Shown here in pieces: positions 51,073 to 60,476 of a stretch of 63,910 nt of DNA. The position numbers and the translations under genes are program-made. The stretch covers positions 1 to 63,910 of the forward strand of contig JAKIUN010000013.1 of NCBI GenBank assembly GCA_021647505.1, read 5' to 3'. Below the pieces are notes generated by a model that made no database searches, was not told where the DNA came from, and was given only the letters and a program-made list of their open reading frames with translations. Origin of the DNA: Gammaproteobacteria bacterium (GTDB lineage Bacteria; Pseudomonadota; Gammaproteobacteria; SZUA-152). The number at the start of each line of letters is the position of its first letter. Positions within the stretch are counted from its first letter, which is position 1.

Positions 51073-52060
51073 TCACATATTTGGGAAATCTGCCAACAGG
51101 CCCCGCCGAAAGGCATCCGCAACGCGCATGATGAACCGAAGTGGCGTTTTATCCCAGCTGTTGATGCGCGCCAACTGATAGCGGTCACTGGCCGCACCAT
51201 TGACCGCCCACGCCGTTGAGACAACCGCAGTAAACCCCGCAGCGCGCAGCATTTTAGCATGCTCATCGCCATAGTCCTTACCGGGTTGCCCATTGGGATA
51301 CGCAAACAGTCCCACTGGCTGCTGCAAAATATCTTCAAGATGCGAGCGACTGTCAATAATCTCCTCTTGCGCCTGCCCTGCGGAGAGACGAGAGAGAATC
51401 GGATGATTGACGGTGTGGGCACCAATTTCAACGCCTCCCGCAGCCAGCATCTTCAGTTGTGATGTCGTCAACATCAGATCATCAGGAAAATCACACCCAG
51501 ATGATCCGCAAGCTCATCCGCCCGTTGCTTGCATTCATCCAGAAGCAGTATTTTAAATGATCGATGACGGTCTGGATCAAGAAACGGCGAGCGTCAACGC
51601 CGTCTACTTGCGCCGGCTCCAGATTGATGGGCGAAAGATCTACCTCTCCGTCAGGTACTCGCCTCAGCGTTTCGATCACCGTATCGTTCCACATGATGCC
51701 ATCATCGATAAATCCGCTCGCAACGAACACGGTCGCAGGCAAATCGAATTCATGCAGCACTGGCAAAGCCTGAGTGAGATTATCGGCGTAACCATCATCG
51801 AAGGTGATGGCAACGGCCCTGGGTGGCAGGCTGTGGCTGGCGAGTCGTTCCACCGCCTCGGTCAACGGCAAGACGTTGCAGGTGGCCGCTACAGCCGCCA
51901 TCTGCCAGCGAAAGGTGTCCAGATCCGGTTCCCTGGGGTGCAGCGGATCAGCATTCGGCAGCACCCGGTGATAAATCAGTACCGCCAGACGCCTGTTGCG
52001 CCCGCCACGGAACCATAACCCCGTCAACGCGCGCCCAAGATAGCAACCGGGCCCCTTCAC
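51073..52060 (-). pseudogene. Polysaccharide deacetylase interrupted by two frameshifts
   Basis: GTG 52060 overlaps the O-ligase stop (GTGA) and opens a NodB-type deacetylase (VLIYHRVLPNAD, ITFDDGYADN, IMWNDTVIETLRR). After VIDHLKY at about 51546 the frame breaks; one extra C would restore LLLDECKQRADELADHLGV. A second break at about 51483 would be repaired by one more C (IFPDDLMLTTSQLKML). The rest (51474-51073: GAHTVNHPILSRL, AYPNGQPGKDY) is in frame. Both breaks are missing-C events next to a C, so sequencing error is possible as well as decay. Layout is the same as the intact gene at 22224. Confidence 0.85.
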
Positions 52061-53331
52061 ACCCGCCCCCTCAGGGGAGGTGTTTGTGGCCCCATGACGC
52101 CTTTCTCCTTCATCAAATGATGTAGCACCGCAACCATCGCCATGATGTGATAGGGCAGATCAAAGTAGGCCAGGCCAAGAAAGGCCCCACCCACTGCATA
52201 CCCTGCCATGCTGACCTGCAACATGGCAGCCAGATCCCGGGCCCACGTCAAATCATCCCGCCCCTTACACTGCCGGACAATGTTGCCAGCAACTCTGTAA
52301 GTGGCAAACCACATAATCAGAAACAACCCCAGTCCGACAAAGCCCTGCTCCGCCAGAATTTCAAAATAGATACTGTGGGCATCATGAAAAGCTGTGGGGT
52401 CGGGAGCATATTTCCTGAACAGTTCCGGTGTAAACGTGTCGAACCCACCCCCTGTCAATGGTCGGTCTTTGGCCAGATTAAAGGCAAAATGCCAGGCATT
52501 GATTCGCCCCATGGCCGAGCGATCTTCCTCAAAGTTCTCGATGGTAGACATGCGATCAAACCACTGCTGGGGAAGAAACATCAAAACTGCCCCCACGATC
52601 ATCACCCCCACTACACCGATCGCAAATTTATGCCGGCTCTTTAACCAAAACATGAAGGCCATCACACCACCCGCCAAAAAAGCACCACGCGAATAACTGG
52701 CCACAATAGACGCCGTACACAATAGCATGGCTAACACCAACCCACGGCGAACCCATTTGTTGTCACTCGTCAACTGCAAGTAGCGAAACAGGGGCAGAAC
52801 AATAATAAGCGCCAATGCCAACTCATTATTACCCTCGATAAAACTGCCTGGCGGCCCCCAAACCCGAAAACTCCCCCCAGTGGCAATTGTAAAAAAACCA
52901 CCTTTAATGCCGAAAAAACCAATGGACAAAGCCAAAACCCAAACCAGAGTGTGCAGTTTTTCCCGATCATTAATCAACAAAAAGGTGACCAATATCATCA
53001 TTTGAATTTTCAGGGCTCGAGTCAGCTCCGTTACCGAATGACCTGGATCAATAGCCGCGGCGGTGGCTATACACATCCAAAGAACAAATAGTGCCCACAG
53101 AACCACCAGCGGACTATTTGGCAGTTTCTTTGGTTCCTTGGAAAAAATCATGCTTACTAGGGTGACAATGGCCACAACCTGGACAAAGGGGAAACTGTAA
53201 GCAAACCCCCAACTCAACCGGTGCGGGTTCATATACCCCAACCATGACCAAAGGTACACGCCAATGCTGGGGCGCATTAAAACCATTGGCAACAGACCAA
53301 AGACGATCAAGGTAATAACGATATCACGCAA
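52057..53331 (-). CDS. O-glycosylation/O-antigen ligase, exosortase A system-associated
   Basis: A 424-residue polytopic protein with about ten to eleven membrane helices and a Wzy_C-type periplasmic loop (NAWHFAFNLAKDRPLTGGGFDTFTPE, DAHSIYFEILAEQGFVGL). The N-terminus MRDIVITLIVFGLLPMVL and GVYLWSWLGYMNPHRLSWGFA is the signature of the exosortase A-associated ligase family (TIGR03097). TTG 53331 with GGAG 8 nt upstream is chosen because homology starts there; the longer frame to 53376 is not conserved. It probably polymerises or attaches the glycan to its acceptor on the periplasmic side. Confidence 0.88.
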   Translation of the reverse strand: MRDIVITLIVFGLLPMVLMRPSIGVYLWSWLGYMNPHRLSWGFAYSFPFVQVVAIVTLVSMIFSKEPKKLPNSPLVVLWALFVLWMCIATAAAIDPGHSVTELTRALKIQMMILVTFLLINDREKLHTLVWVLALSIGFFGIKGGFFTIATGGSFRVWGPPGSFIEGNNELALALIIVLPLFRYLQLTSDNKWVRRGLVLAMLLCTASIVASYSRGAFLAGGVMAFMFWLKSRHKFAIGVVGVMIVGAVLMFLPQQWFDRMSTIENFEEDRSAMGRINAWHFAFNLAKDRPLTGGGFDTFTPELFRKYAPDPTAFHDAHSIYFEILAEQGFVGLGLFLIMWFATYRVAGNIVRQCKGRDDLTWARDLAAMLQVSMAGYAVGGAFLGLAYFDLPYHIMAMVAVLHHLMKEKGVMGPQTPPLRGRV

Positions 53332-53426
53332 AGTTGGCGCTCCACATGCCCAAGACGGCAAGGCTCCTGCAAGCATTTATTGTTGATGAAAACGCTATCA
53401 ATTTATCACCTTCACAACTAATCTCA

Positions 53427-54884
53427 TTATTTTTTTCTTATCGTCAGGCTTGGCAAATATTGGCCGATCAAACCGTCCACTTCTGCATACAAAGGATGCT
53501 GTATCAAACGCAGGGCAAGCAGCCAGGAAACAAATGCGCTTCCCCCTATGGCCAGAAAACCCAGCCACGCCGTTTCGTGCACAAACGCTAGCCCGAACCA
53601 CAAAGCCAGAGGTATCGCCAGAGTAAGCATCGCTAACAAAACCCCTTGCAAAACAACCGCACAATAATCCCGCCATGAAAAACCGATTAGATGCTTTAGC
53701 CGATTCAACAGAAGCAGAATACGCCCTGCCCCGGCCAATACCACACCCCATGCGATAGCCTGTGTTCCGTAGGGATAGATTCCGGCCAGGATGATCAACA
53801 ACAGTACAAAATAGCCGCTTTGAGCCAGGGCCTCATCCCGCGCCCCGCCCAGTGATCGCATGATCATGCCGGCATAGGGAGTAAAGGCCATCACGGCACC
53901 AAACACGCACAGGGCTTGAGCCAAGGGCACCGCAGCCCCCCATTGGTCTCCATAAAGAACCCGAATCACAGGCTCTGCCATCAGGCCCAGAAGTACATAA
54001 AAAGGCCATGCCAGTGCGATAATATAACTGACAACTTTCAGAAAATGTGCAGCTATCTCCCCATCCTCACGCTTCAACTTGGAAAAATGGGGCATTACCA
54101 CAGGTGCTGCGGCCTGCATGATCCCTTGATCAAACATTTCGATCAGGCCATTGGCGCGTGAATAAAATCCCACCTGGGCTATACTCTGAACTTTGCCAAT
54201 CAGCAACTCAGGGATACGTCCGGCCAATTGCCCACAAACGGTAGAAATCATCACCCAGCCGCCAAAACGCACCACCTTCCCCACCCCGGAAAAAGCAAGC
54301 CCCAGGCGTAACGTTTTTGGCCGGTACCAGGTGGCACCAAGGACAGTCACCACCACCCCGGCCAACGAAGCCCAGGCCAGACTCATGTAACCCAACCCCC
54401 AATAAGCAAGGCTGATACCCGTACCCGCATGCACGATATTCTGTGCCAGGTGAATGCGATAACTGATACCAAATTTCATTTCGCGGCGCAGCAGTGCCAT
54501 GAATACGGCCCCAAACGGAACCAGAATAAAGCTCAGCGCCAAAACACGAATAACCTCTTCCACCCCCGGCTCATGATAAAAGTCCGCAGCCGGGCCACTG
54601 ATACCCCAAAGTATCACTGCGAGCGCCCAGGAACTCGCCAGCATCAAGGTAAAAGCAGCATTGAGTCCCGTCTGAGTCACCTCCCGGGCCTGCACCAGAT
54701 AATCGCCAATACCGAATTCGCGCAGGATGGTTGCCAGGAGAACGAATACGGCTGCCACGGAAAATACACCAATCTCTTCAGGTGTCAGGAGACGGGAGAG
54801 GATCACAGTGGATATAATGCTGATCAACAGCCCGGAATACTTGTCCAGAAAAGTAATGAACAAAGCACGATGCAGCCCGCTCAC
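53427..54884 (-). CDS. Polysaccharide flippase (Wzx/MOP-family)
   Basis: A 485-residue protein with about 12-14 membrane segments of the oligosaccharide flippase type: FITFLDKYSGLLISIISTVILSRLLTPEEIGVFSVA, QTGLNAAFTLMLASSWALAV, LLIGKVQSIAQVGFYSRANGLIEMF. GTG 54884 overlaps the stop of the upstream GT4 gene (GTGA) and gives the expected N-terminus; the open frame to 55055 reads through the other gene and is not used. It moves the lipid-linked repeat unit across the cytoplasmic membrane. Confidence 0.9.
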   Translation of the reverse strand: MSGLHRALFITFLDKYSGLLISIISTVILSRLLTPEEIGVFSVAAVFVLLATILREFGIGDYLVQAREVTQTGLNAAFTLMLASSWALAVILWGISGPAADFYHEPGVEEVIRVLALSFILVPFGAVFMALLRREMKFGISYRIHLAQNIVHAGTGISLAYWGLGYMSLAWASLAGVVVTVLGATWYRPKTLRLGLAFSGVGKVVRFGGWVMISTVCGQLAGRIPELLIGKVQSIAQVGFYSRANGLIEMFDQGIMQAAAPVVMPHFSKLKREDGEIAAHFLKVVSYIIALAWPFYVLLGLMAEPVIRVLYGDQWGAAVPLAQALCVFGAVMAFTPYAGMIMRSLGGARDEALAQSGYFVLLLIILAGIYPYGTQAIAWGVVLAGAGRILLLLNRLKHLIGFSWRDYCAVVLQGVLLAMLTLAIPLALWFGLAFVHETAWLGFLAIGGSAFVSWLLALRLIQHPLYAEVDGLIGQYLPSLTIRKK

Positions 54885-56071
54885 CGCCCGTCCCCGTGCT
54901 TTCGCTGGGGGGATCCCTGCTGTGTCTTGCCGGCACCTAATCGGGTAAACAGCTGCACAACCCGCTCCGCATTGGCCGCCCAGGTCAACCCTCGCTGGTC
55001 GATACTTGCCCGTGCAGCAACCGCCAGGCGCTGGCGCAACGCCGGCGCCAGACATAAATGCTCAATAGCCTCCGCCAGCCCCTGAGACGTGTCCGCATCA
55101 AACAGCCAGGCGTTCCCATCGTGGCTCAACACTTCGCGAATATTGGGGCGATCCGGGGCAATGATTGCCCGTCCCATGGCGAGATACTCAAACAGTTTTA
55201 AGGGCGAGGCATAGGCCACCACATCCGGCTGTAGGGCGATATCAAAGGCCGCAATATAATCCGCTACCCGATCACGATTCACGATTCCGGTAATCGTTAC
55301 CCGATCCGCCACACCCAGCTCACGAGCGCGTGCCTCGATGGAGGCACGCGCTGGGCCATCACCAACCACCAGTAAATGCCGGCTCGGCCCGGCGGCCACC
55401 ACCTCTACGACGCCTTCAAGACCGTGCCACTCCCGCACGAAACCCGTAAAACCCAGCACCAATTGCCCATCCAGGCCCAGGGCCTGCTTGGCGATATCGA
55501 GATCAGGTATCTCTCGAAATCTTTCCCAATCGATACCATTGGGGATAACATGAATCTTCGCTGGATCGACGCCCTCCTGCCGCACACGATCAGCCAGAAC
55601 TTCCGTCACGGGAAGAACACCGTCCGCTCCACGCCAGCAGTAACGCTCACTCCAGCGGGCCAAGCCTGTCAGTGCCAAGCCGTCATAACGGGCACGCTCA
55701 TCAAACAGGGGGGCATTGATCTCCAGCAACATGGGCAATTTCATGCGCTTTGCCAGCCACACCCCAGTAGGCAAATAGAGGTTATAACGCTCATACAACA
55801 CGTCAGGACGATGCTGTTTCGCCGCACGGGACAGCCGCCAATACGCCAACAGGCTGTAACCCAGCTCCATCAATTCATAGAGCGCCTTGGGAACATGCCG
55901 CTTGAGGCGGGCGACCATGCCCCCCTCGCCACCAAAATCATCCGATTCCACCACTTTCGGGCCAACGATAATCAGCTCATGACCCGCCGCCGTCAGAGCC
56001 CGGGTCAGCTCTTCGATATGCACATATTGCCCATCTTTGGAAGCAATGCGATGGTGATAAAGAATCTTCAT
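54881..56071 (-). CDS. Glycosyltransferase family 4 protein
   Basis: A 396-residue GT-B enzyme: MKILYHHRIASKDGQYVHIEELTRAL, IPNGIDWERF, GFTGFVREWHGLEGVVE and the donor site ASPLKLFEYLAMGRAIIAPDRPNIREVL with the E-x7-E motif. The N-terminus with GQYVHIEEL suggests a specific subfamily found beside exosortase loci. Start overlaps the upstream stop by 4 nt (ATGA). Confidence 0.9.
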   Translation of the reverse strand: MKILYHHRIASKDGQYVHIEELTRALTAAGHELIIVGPKVVESDDFGGEGGMVARLKRHVPKALYELMELGYSLLAYWRLSRAAKQHRPDVLYERYNLYLPTGVWLAKRMKLPMLLEINAPLFDERARYDGLALTGLARWSERYCWRGADGVLPVTEVLADRVRQEGVDPAKIHVIPNGIDWERFREIPDLDIAKQALGLDGQLVLGFTGFVREWHGLEGVVEVVAAGPSRHLLVVGDGPARASIEARARELGVADRVTITGIVNRDRVADYIAAFDIALQPDVVAYASPLKLFEYLAMGRAIIAPDRPNIREVLSHDGNAWLFDADTSQGLAEAIEHLCLAPALRQRLAVAARASIDQRGLTWAANAERVVQLFTRLGAGKTQQGSPQRKHGDGR

Positions 56072-57243
56072 GCCGCCTGTTCCGCCAAAACTCGTTCAAA
56101 CAGTGCTTTCTGCCCCTGGCTGGTCGCATCCCAGCTAAAACCCTCCGCATAGGCCCGGGTTGCAGTCCGTGACGGAGGGCTGGCAAGCAAAGCCCGCACT
56201 TCAGCAGCCAGGGATACAGGTGTTCGCTCGGCGAGCCTTCCCGCATCATCAACGGCCACCACCTCTGGCGTACCCCAAACCCGAGTTGCCACCACGGGCG
56301 TCCCGCAGGCCATGGACTCCAACAGTACATTAGCCCAACCCTCGCGGCTGGAAGCCAACACCAGGCAATCCGCAGCGCCATACCAGTCCTTTAGCCCGGC
56401 ATGCGGCAGGGCGCCCAGGAAACGCACCCGCTCCGTGAGACCCAGGCTCACGACCAACTCGCGCAACGCTCCTTCTTCGGGACCATCACCAGCGATAGCC
56501 AGCATCATGTCCGGCAACGCCTGCAAGGCACGGATCACCAGATCATGACCTTTACGGGTAATCAGGTGTCCCACTGACAGCAGGCAAGGCCGATCAATAC
56601 CCAGGGCCTGACGTAGCGCCTCACGACCTTCTGGTGGACGAAAAATGCTCAGATCCACACCATTGCGCAGCACCTGCACCCGCCCTGCCGGCACATCGAG
56701 ATCCACCAGTACATCTTTCAGCGCCTGGCAGACCGTAATCATACCGGCTGCCTCGCTGGCCGCCCATTGGATCAAGCGCCGTGGCCGGGGATGCTGGGGA
56801 ATCAGGTTGAGGTCGGTGCCACGAGCTGTGATCACCACTGGCACACCGAGGCGTTTGCCCAGCGTAATCGCCGCCACACCATCCGGATAGAAATAGTGGG
56901 CATCAATCAGTTGAAAAGGGAATTTCTCCCGCAACCTGCGCAGCAGGCCCAGACTGGCCATTGCCATACTCCGAGGGGCCATGCCCATGCCAACCTTGGG
57001 CAGCAAAAGATAACGCGGATGATGGACATGAATCCCGTGCCGCTCATCCTCACGGGGGGTAGCAGCCATTTGGGCATATTCACCAAAACACGGATGCCGG
57101 GACGGGAACCATGGCACCGGAGACACCACCTGTGCTTCAACACTACTGTGATCGATCAGGTGGCGCAGGCGGTTTTCCACGAACACTCCATGCCGCTGCC
57201 GTGCGCTGGAGGGATACAGACTCGAAAACGTTAGAATTTTCAC
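56068..57243 (-). CDS. Glycosyltransferase family 4 protein
   Basis: A 391-residue GT-B enzyme: MKILTFSSLYPSSARQRHGVFVENRL, LIDAHYFYPDGVAAI, VITARGTDLNLIPQHP, LSVGHLITRKGHDLVIRAL and SSREGWANVLLESMACGTPVVATRVWGTPEVV. Overlaps both neighbours by 4 nt (amidotransferase upstream, GT4 downstream), so it is firmly in the core operon. Confidence 0.9.
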   Translation of the reverse strand: MKILTFSSLYPSSARQRHGVFVENRLRHLIDHSSVEAQVVSPVPWFPSRHPCFGEYAQMAATPREDERHGIHVHHPRYLLLPKVGMGMAPRSMAMASLGLLRRLREKFPFQLIDAHYFYPDGVAAITLGKRLGVPVVITARGTDLNLIPQHPRPRRLIQWAASEAAGMITVCQALKDVLVDLDVPAGRVQVLRNGVDLSIFRPPEGREALRQALGIDRPCLLSVGHLITRKGHDLVIRALQALPDMMLAIAGDGPEEGALRELVVSLGLTERVRFLGALPHAGLKDWYGAADCLVLASSREGWANVLLESMACGTPVVATRVWGTPEVVAVDDAGRLAERTPVSLAAEVRALLASPPSRTATRAYAEGFSWDATSQGQKALFERVLAEQAA

Positions 57244-59147
57244 GCCCCACTCCCTTCCCCCATGAGCTGGCGCAGACTGGACTCAAACATGAGCAGAGAC
57301 CAGAGGGTGGCGCTGTGCTCCCGTCGTCCGGACTGGTGCTCATCCACCAATCGCCGCACGACCGCTGGCTCAAACAGGCCGGATCGGGCCAGGCTGCCCT
57401 CCACTAACTGAGAACGCACCCGCTCCCGCAGAGGACCGCGGAACCAGGCGGAAATTGGCACGCCAAAACCCATCTTGGGACGGTAGAGAATGTCGTTAGG
57501 CAAAACAGGTTCCAGGGCCTTTTTAAACAAATACTTGCCTTCACGACCCTTGAGTTTGACCTGCGGTGGAAGACCTGACACCCATTCTACAAATTTGTGA
57601 TCCAAAATAGGCACCCGCACCTCCAGTGAATGCGCCATCGAGGCGCGATCCACTTTAGTAAGAATATCCCCCGGCAGATACGTCTTCATATCCAGGTACT
57701 GAATCAGAGACAGGGGATGGTCGGTAGGTGCACGTTCCGCATGATAACGAAACACCTCAAGAGCCGTGTAACCCTGCAATTCCTTTTTTAGTTCAGGTGT
57801 AAACAGCTCCTGACGATGGCTTTCCGAAATCACTCCCACGCTATGCAGGTAGGCGGCCATGCTGTCGCGGGCCAAGGCCTGAAAAGTGGTCTTGGCCCGA
57901 AACATCTTGGGAGCCCAGTCCATTTTGGGATAAACCTGACCCAAAAAGCCAAACAGGGGGCCGCGCAACCATTGGGGCAGACGCCCACGCAACTGTTCTT
58001 CGTTCATGTGCCAACGATGACGACGATAACCGGCAAAATTCTCGTCACCACCATCACCCGACAGGGCAACCGTGACATGTTTTTTCGCCAGCTCACACAC
58101 CCGATAGGTTGGAATCGCCGAGCTGTCGGCAAAGGGTTCATCGTACAGGGAGGCCAGATTATCCAGTAGCGCAAAGTCATCCGCCTCTACCTGATCCACA
58201 AAGTGCCGTGTCTGATAACGTTCAGCCACCTGGGCCGCGAAATTTGCCTCGTTGAACTTGGGGTCACCGAAGGAAATGGAACACGTGTTGACGGGTTCAT
58301 CCATCAGCTTTGCCATCAAGGCCACGATTGCCGAAGAATCCACCCCACCGGAAAGAAAGGCTCCAAGTGGCACCTCGGAGACCAGGCGGATATCCACGGC
58401 TTCTTTGAGTCTCTCTAGCAAAGACGACTCCCATTCCGCTTCCGGCGCATCAGGCTGGGCCTCGAAGGGAATATCCCAATATTGACGTGGCTCACCCGGT
58501 GGATTACCACGACGCACACTCAGGCAATACCCTGGAGGCATCTTGCGCACGCCCTTGAGAATTGTCTTAGGCTCCGGGACATAGCCTAGGGCACAGTAGT
58601 CTTCCACCGCCTGGGCATCAAATTCCCGCCCCAAACCTGGATGGATCAACAGAGACTTAAGCTCCGAACCAAAAATCAGCTGGCCATCGGGCAATAAGGC
58701 ATAATAGAGCGGCTTGATCCCCATACGGTCACGGGCAAGGAACAGGGTTTGCCGATTGCGATCCCAGAGGGCGAAGGCGAACATACCGCGAAAACGTTCC
58801 AGGCAGGCCTCACCCCACTGCTCCCAGGCATGGACGATAACCTCAGTATCCGAATAAGTGCGGAACTCATGGCCGAGCTGCTGCAGCTCCTTGGCCAGAC
58901 TGGTAAAATTGTAGATCTCTCCGTTGTAGACCACCACCACACTATGATCTTCGTTGAACAAAGGCTGCTGTCCTGACGCAAGATCAATGATGGACAGACG
59001 TCGGTGACCGAGGCCGATTCCGGGCTCATGGTGAAGGCCACCTTCATCGGGCCCACGATGGTGTTGTGTCTCGTTCATCCGCGACAATAATTCAGCATCC
59101 ACCAGCCGCTGTCCCTGGCTGTCAAAAATTCCGACTAATCCACACAT
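57240..59147 (-). CDS. XrtA/PEP-CTERM system amidotransferase (asparagine synthase family)
   Basis: A 635-residue class II glutamine amidotransferase. MCGLVGIFD gives the catalytic Cys2, HHRGPDEGG and YNGEIYNF complete the glutaminase site, and GAFLSGGVDSSAIVALMAKL and LSGDGGDENFAGYRRHRWH form the synthetase site. It fits the exosortase A-associated amidotransferase (TIGR03108). It should transfer ammonia from glutamine to an activated carboxylate, probably on a sugar acid or precursor. ATG 59147 follows AAAGAAGAA; the longer frame to 59255 lacks homology. A 129-bp gap separates it from the sugar transferase before it. Confidence 0.92.
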   Translation of the reverse strand: MCGLVGIFDSQGQRLVDAELLSRMNETQHHRGPDEGGLHHEPGIGLGHRRLSIIDLASGQQPLFNEDHSVVVVYNGEIYNFTSLAKELQQLGHEFRTYSDTEVIVHAWEQWGEACLERFRGMFAFALWDRNRQTLFLARDRMGIKPLYYALLPDGQLIFGSELKSLLIHPGLGREFDAQAVEDYCALGYVPEPKTILKGVRKMPPGYCLSVRRGNPPGEPRQYWDIPFEAQPDAPEAEWESSLLERLKEAVDIRLVSEVPLGAFLSGGVDSSAIVALMAKLMDEPVNTCSISFGDPKFNEANFAAQVAERYQTRHFVDQVEADDFALLDNLASLYDEPFADSSAIPTYRVCELAKKHVTVALSGDGGDENFAGYRRHRWHMNEEQLRGRLPQWLRGPLFGFLGQVYPKMDWAPKMFRAKTTFQALARDSMAAYLHSVGVISESHRQELFTPELKKELQGYTALEVFRYHAERAPTDHPLSLIQYLDMKTYLPGDILTKVDRASMAHSLEVRVPILDHKFVEWVSGLPPQVKLKGREGKYLFKKALEPVLPNDILYRPKMGFGVPISAWFRGPLRERVRSQLVEGSLARSGLFEPAVVRRLVDEHQSGRREHSATLWSLLMFESSLRQLMGEGSGA

Positions 59148-59276
59148 ATTTATTCTTCTTTCATCTCGGACGAAAATGCAAACGAGGATGTTATCAATCC
59201 TGCAACAGACGACATCAACAATGACGCAAGCCAAACCAAGCGCACACCCTGACAAGCAATACTACTCATATTCATG

Positions 59277-60476
59277 CTATTCGCTGTCATGAACAGCTCT
59301 GCCCTTGATCTGCGGCGCAGAGCCTATCACATCACTGTAAAGTGCCAGATAGCGTTCTACCATCCCTTCAATACTGAACTGCGCGAGCACCCGCTTCCGC
59401 CCTAGCGCCCCCTGCTCGGCCACCACCGCCCGGTTCTGCAAATAGTGTTCAATTGCATCGGCCATAGCTACGGGGGAGCAAGGCTCGACTAGACTCCCTG
59501 TCTCTCCGTCCACTACCAGTTCAGGATTGCCACCCACAGCCGTGGCCAGCACTGGCACGGCGGAAGCCATAGCCTCCAATATCGTGTTAGACACTCCTTC
59601 TGTTTGCGATGGCAGCACGAATAAATCCAGCTGGCGCATGATCTCCGGCACATCGCTACGAGCACCCGGCATCCATACCAAACGACGCACAGCATCATCC
59701 CGGGTTTGCAGAAACTTCTCAATCAGCTCACGTAATCCACCATCGCCGATCAAAACCAAACCCAGTTGGTTTCGATAGACGGGATCTCTATCAATCAATA
59801 TCAGAAAGGCCTGTACCAGTGTCAGCTGATCTTTTTCTGCCGACAAACGACCCACAGTACCGACAATAAATCGCCCCTGAAGGCCACTAGCCACCCCCAG
59901 ATTTCCCACATCAGTAGTTTCATAAGGTCGGAATCGTTGCGTATCCACGCCATTATACAACTGAACTACCTTGCAGGAAGGCACACTATTACCACACACC
60001 AGCCATTGCCGGGTATCCCTGGAAAGGGCGACATAACGGTTGACTAGTGGGCTCATCAGGCGCCGCAACAACCGGTGCCGTCGATTACTGCCATCCAGAT
60101 CCCGCATGTCCCGGCCATGCTCACCATGAATACAACCACGTACTCCGCACAGCCGTGCAATCACCTGCGCCTCCAGAGTGCCGATATTGCGGGTGTGGAC
60201 AATATCCGGCTGAAGCTCGCGAAAAATCTTGAACAGCCGAAGGTAAATCCCGAAGTCCTTGCCAGGCTGCTTGTGCAGAGCCTTGACCGTCACGTTCTCC
60301 GCGCTGATCCGATCCACAAATTCGGTAAAGTCTGTCATACAAACGATGGCATGCCGGAAACGCCCCGCAGGGGTATGGTTGATCAGATTGACCAGACCAT
60401 TCTCCAACCCACCCATCTGCAAGCGGTGAACGACATGCACGACCAGCGGTGGCTGACCCGGAGTCTCCCCCGTCAT
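59277..60476 (-). CDS. Sugar transferase, PEP-CTERM/EpsH1 system-associated (TIGR03088-type)
   Basis: A 399-residue GT4 enzyme with the diagnostic N-terminus PPLVVHVVHRLQMGGLENGLVNLINHTP, then YNGVDTQRF, GTVGRLSAEKDQLTLV and LPSQTEGVSNTILEAMASAVPVLAT. This family occurs with exosortase A loci. The start overlaps the xrtA stop by 4 nt (ATGA), so both are made together. Confidence 0.92.
   Translation of the reverse strand: MTGETPGQPPLVVHVVHRLQMGGLENGLVNLINHTPAGRFRHAIVCMTDFTEFVDRISAENVTVKALHKQPGKDFGIYLRLFKIFRELQPDIVHTRNIGTLEAQVIARLCGVRGCIHGEHGRDMRDLDGSNRRHRLLRRLMSPLVNRYVALSRDTRQWLVCGNSVPSCKVVQLYNGVDTQRFRPYETTDVGNLGVASGLQGRFIVGTVGRLSAEKDQLTLVQAFLILIDRDPVYRNQLGLVLIGDGGLRELIEKFLQTRDDAVRRLVWMPGARSDVPEIMRQLDLFVLPSQTEGVSNTILEAMASAVPVLATAVGGNPELVVDGETGSLVEPCSPVAMADAIEHYLQNRAVVAEQGALGRKRVLAQFSIEGMVERYLALYSDVIGSAPQIKGRAVHDSE

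Noticed and set aside
54884-55055. N-terminal extension of the flippase to 542 residues
   Set aside because: The extension is the out-of-frame reading of the upstream GT4 gene; GTG 54884 overlapping its stop gives a normal flippase N-terminus.
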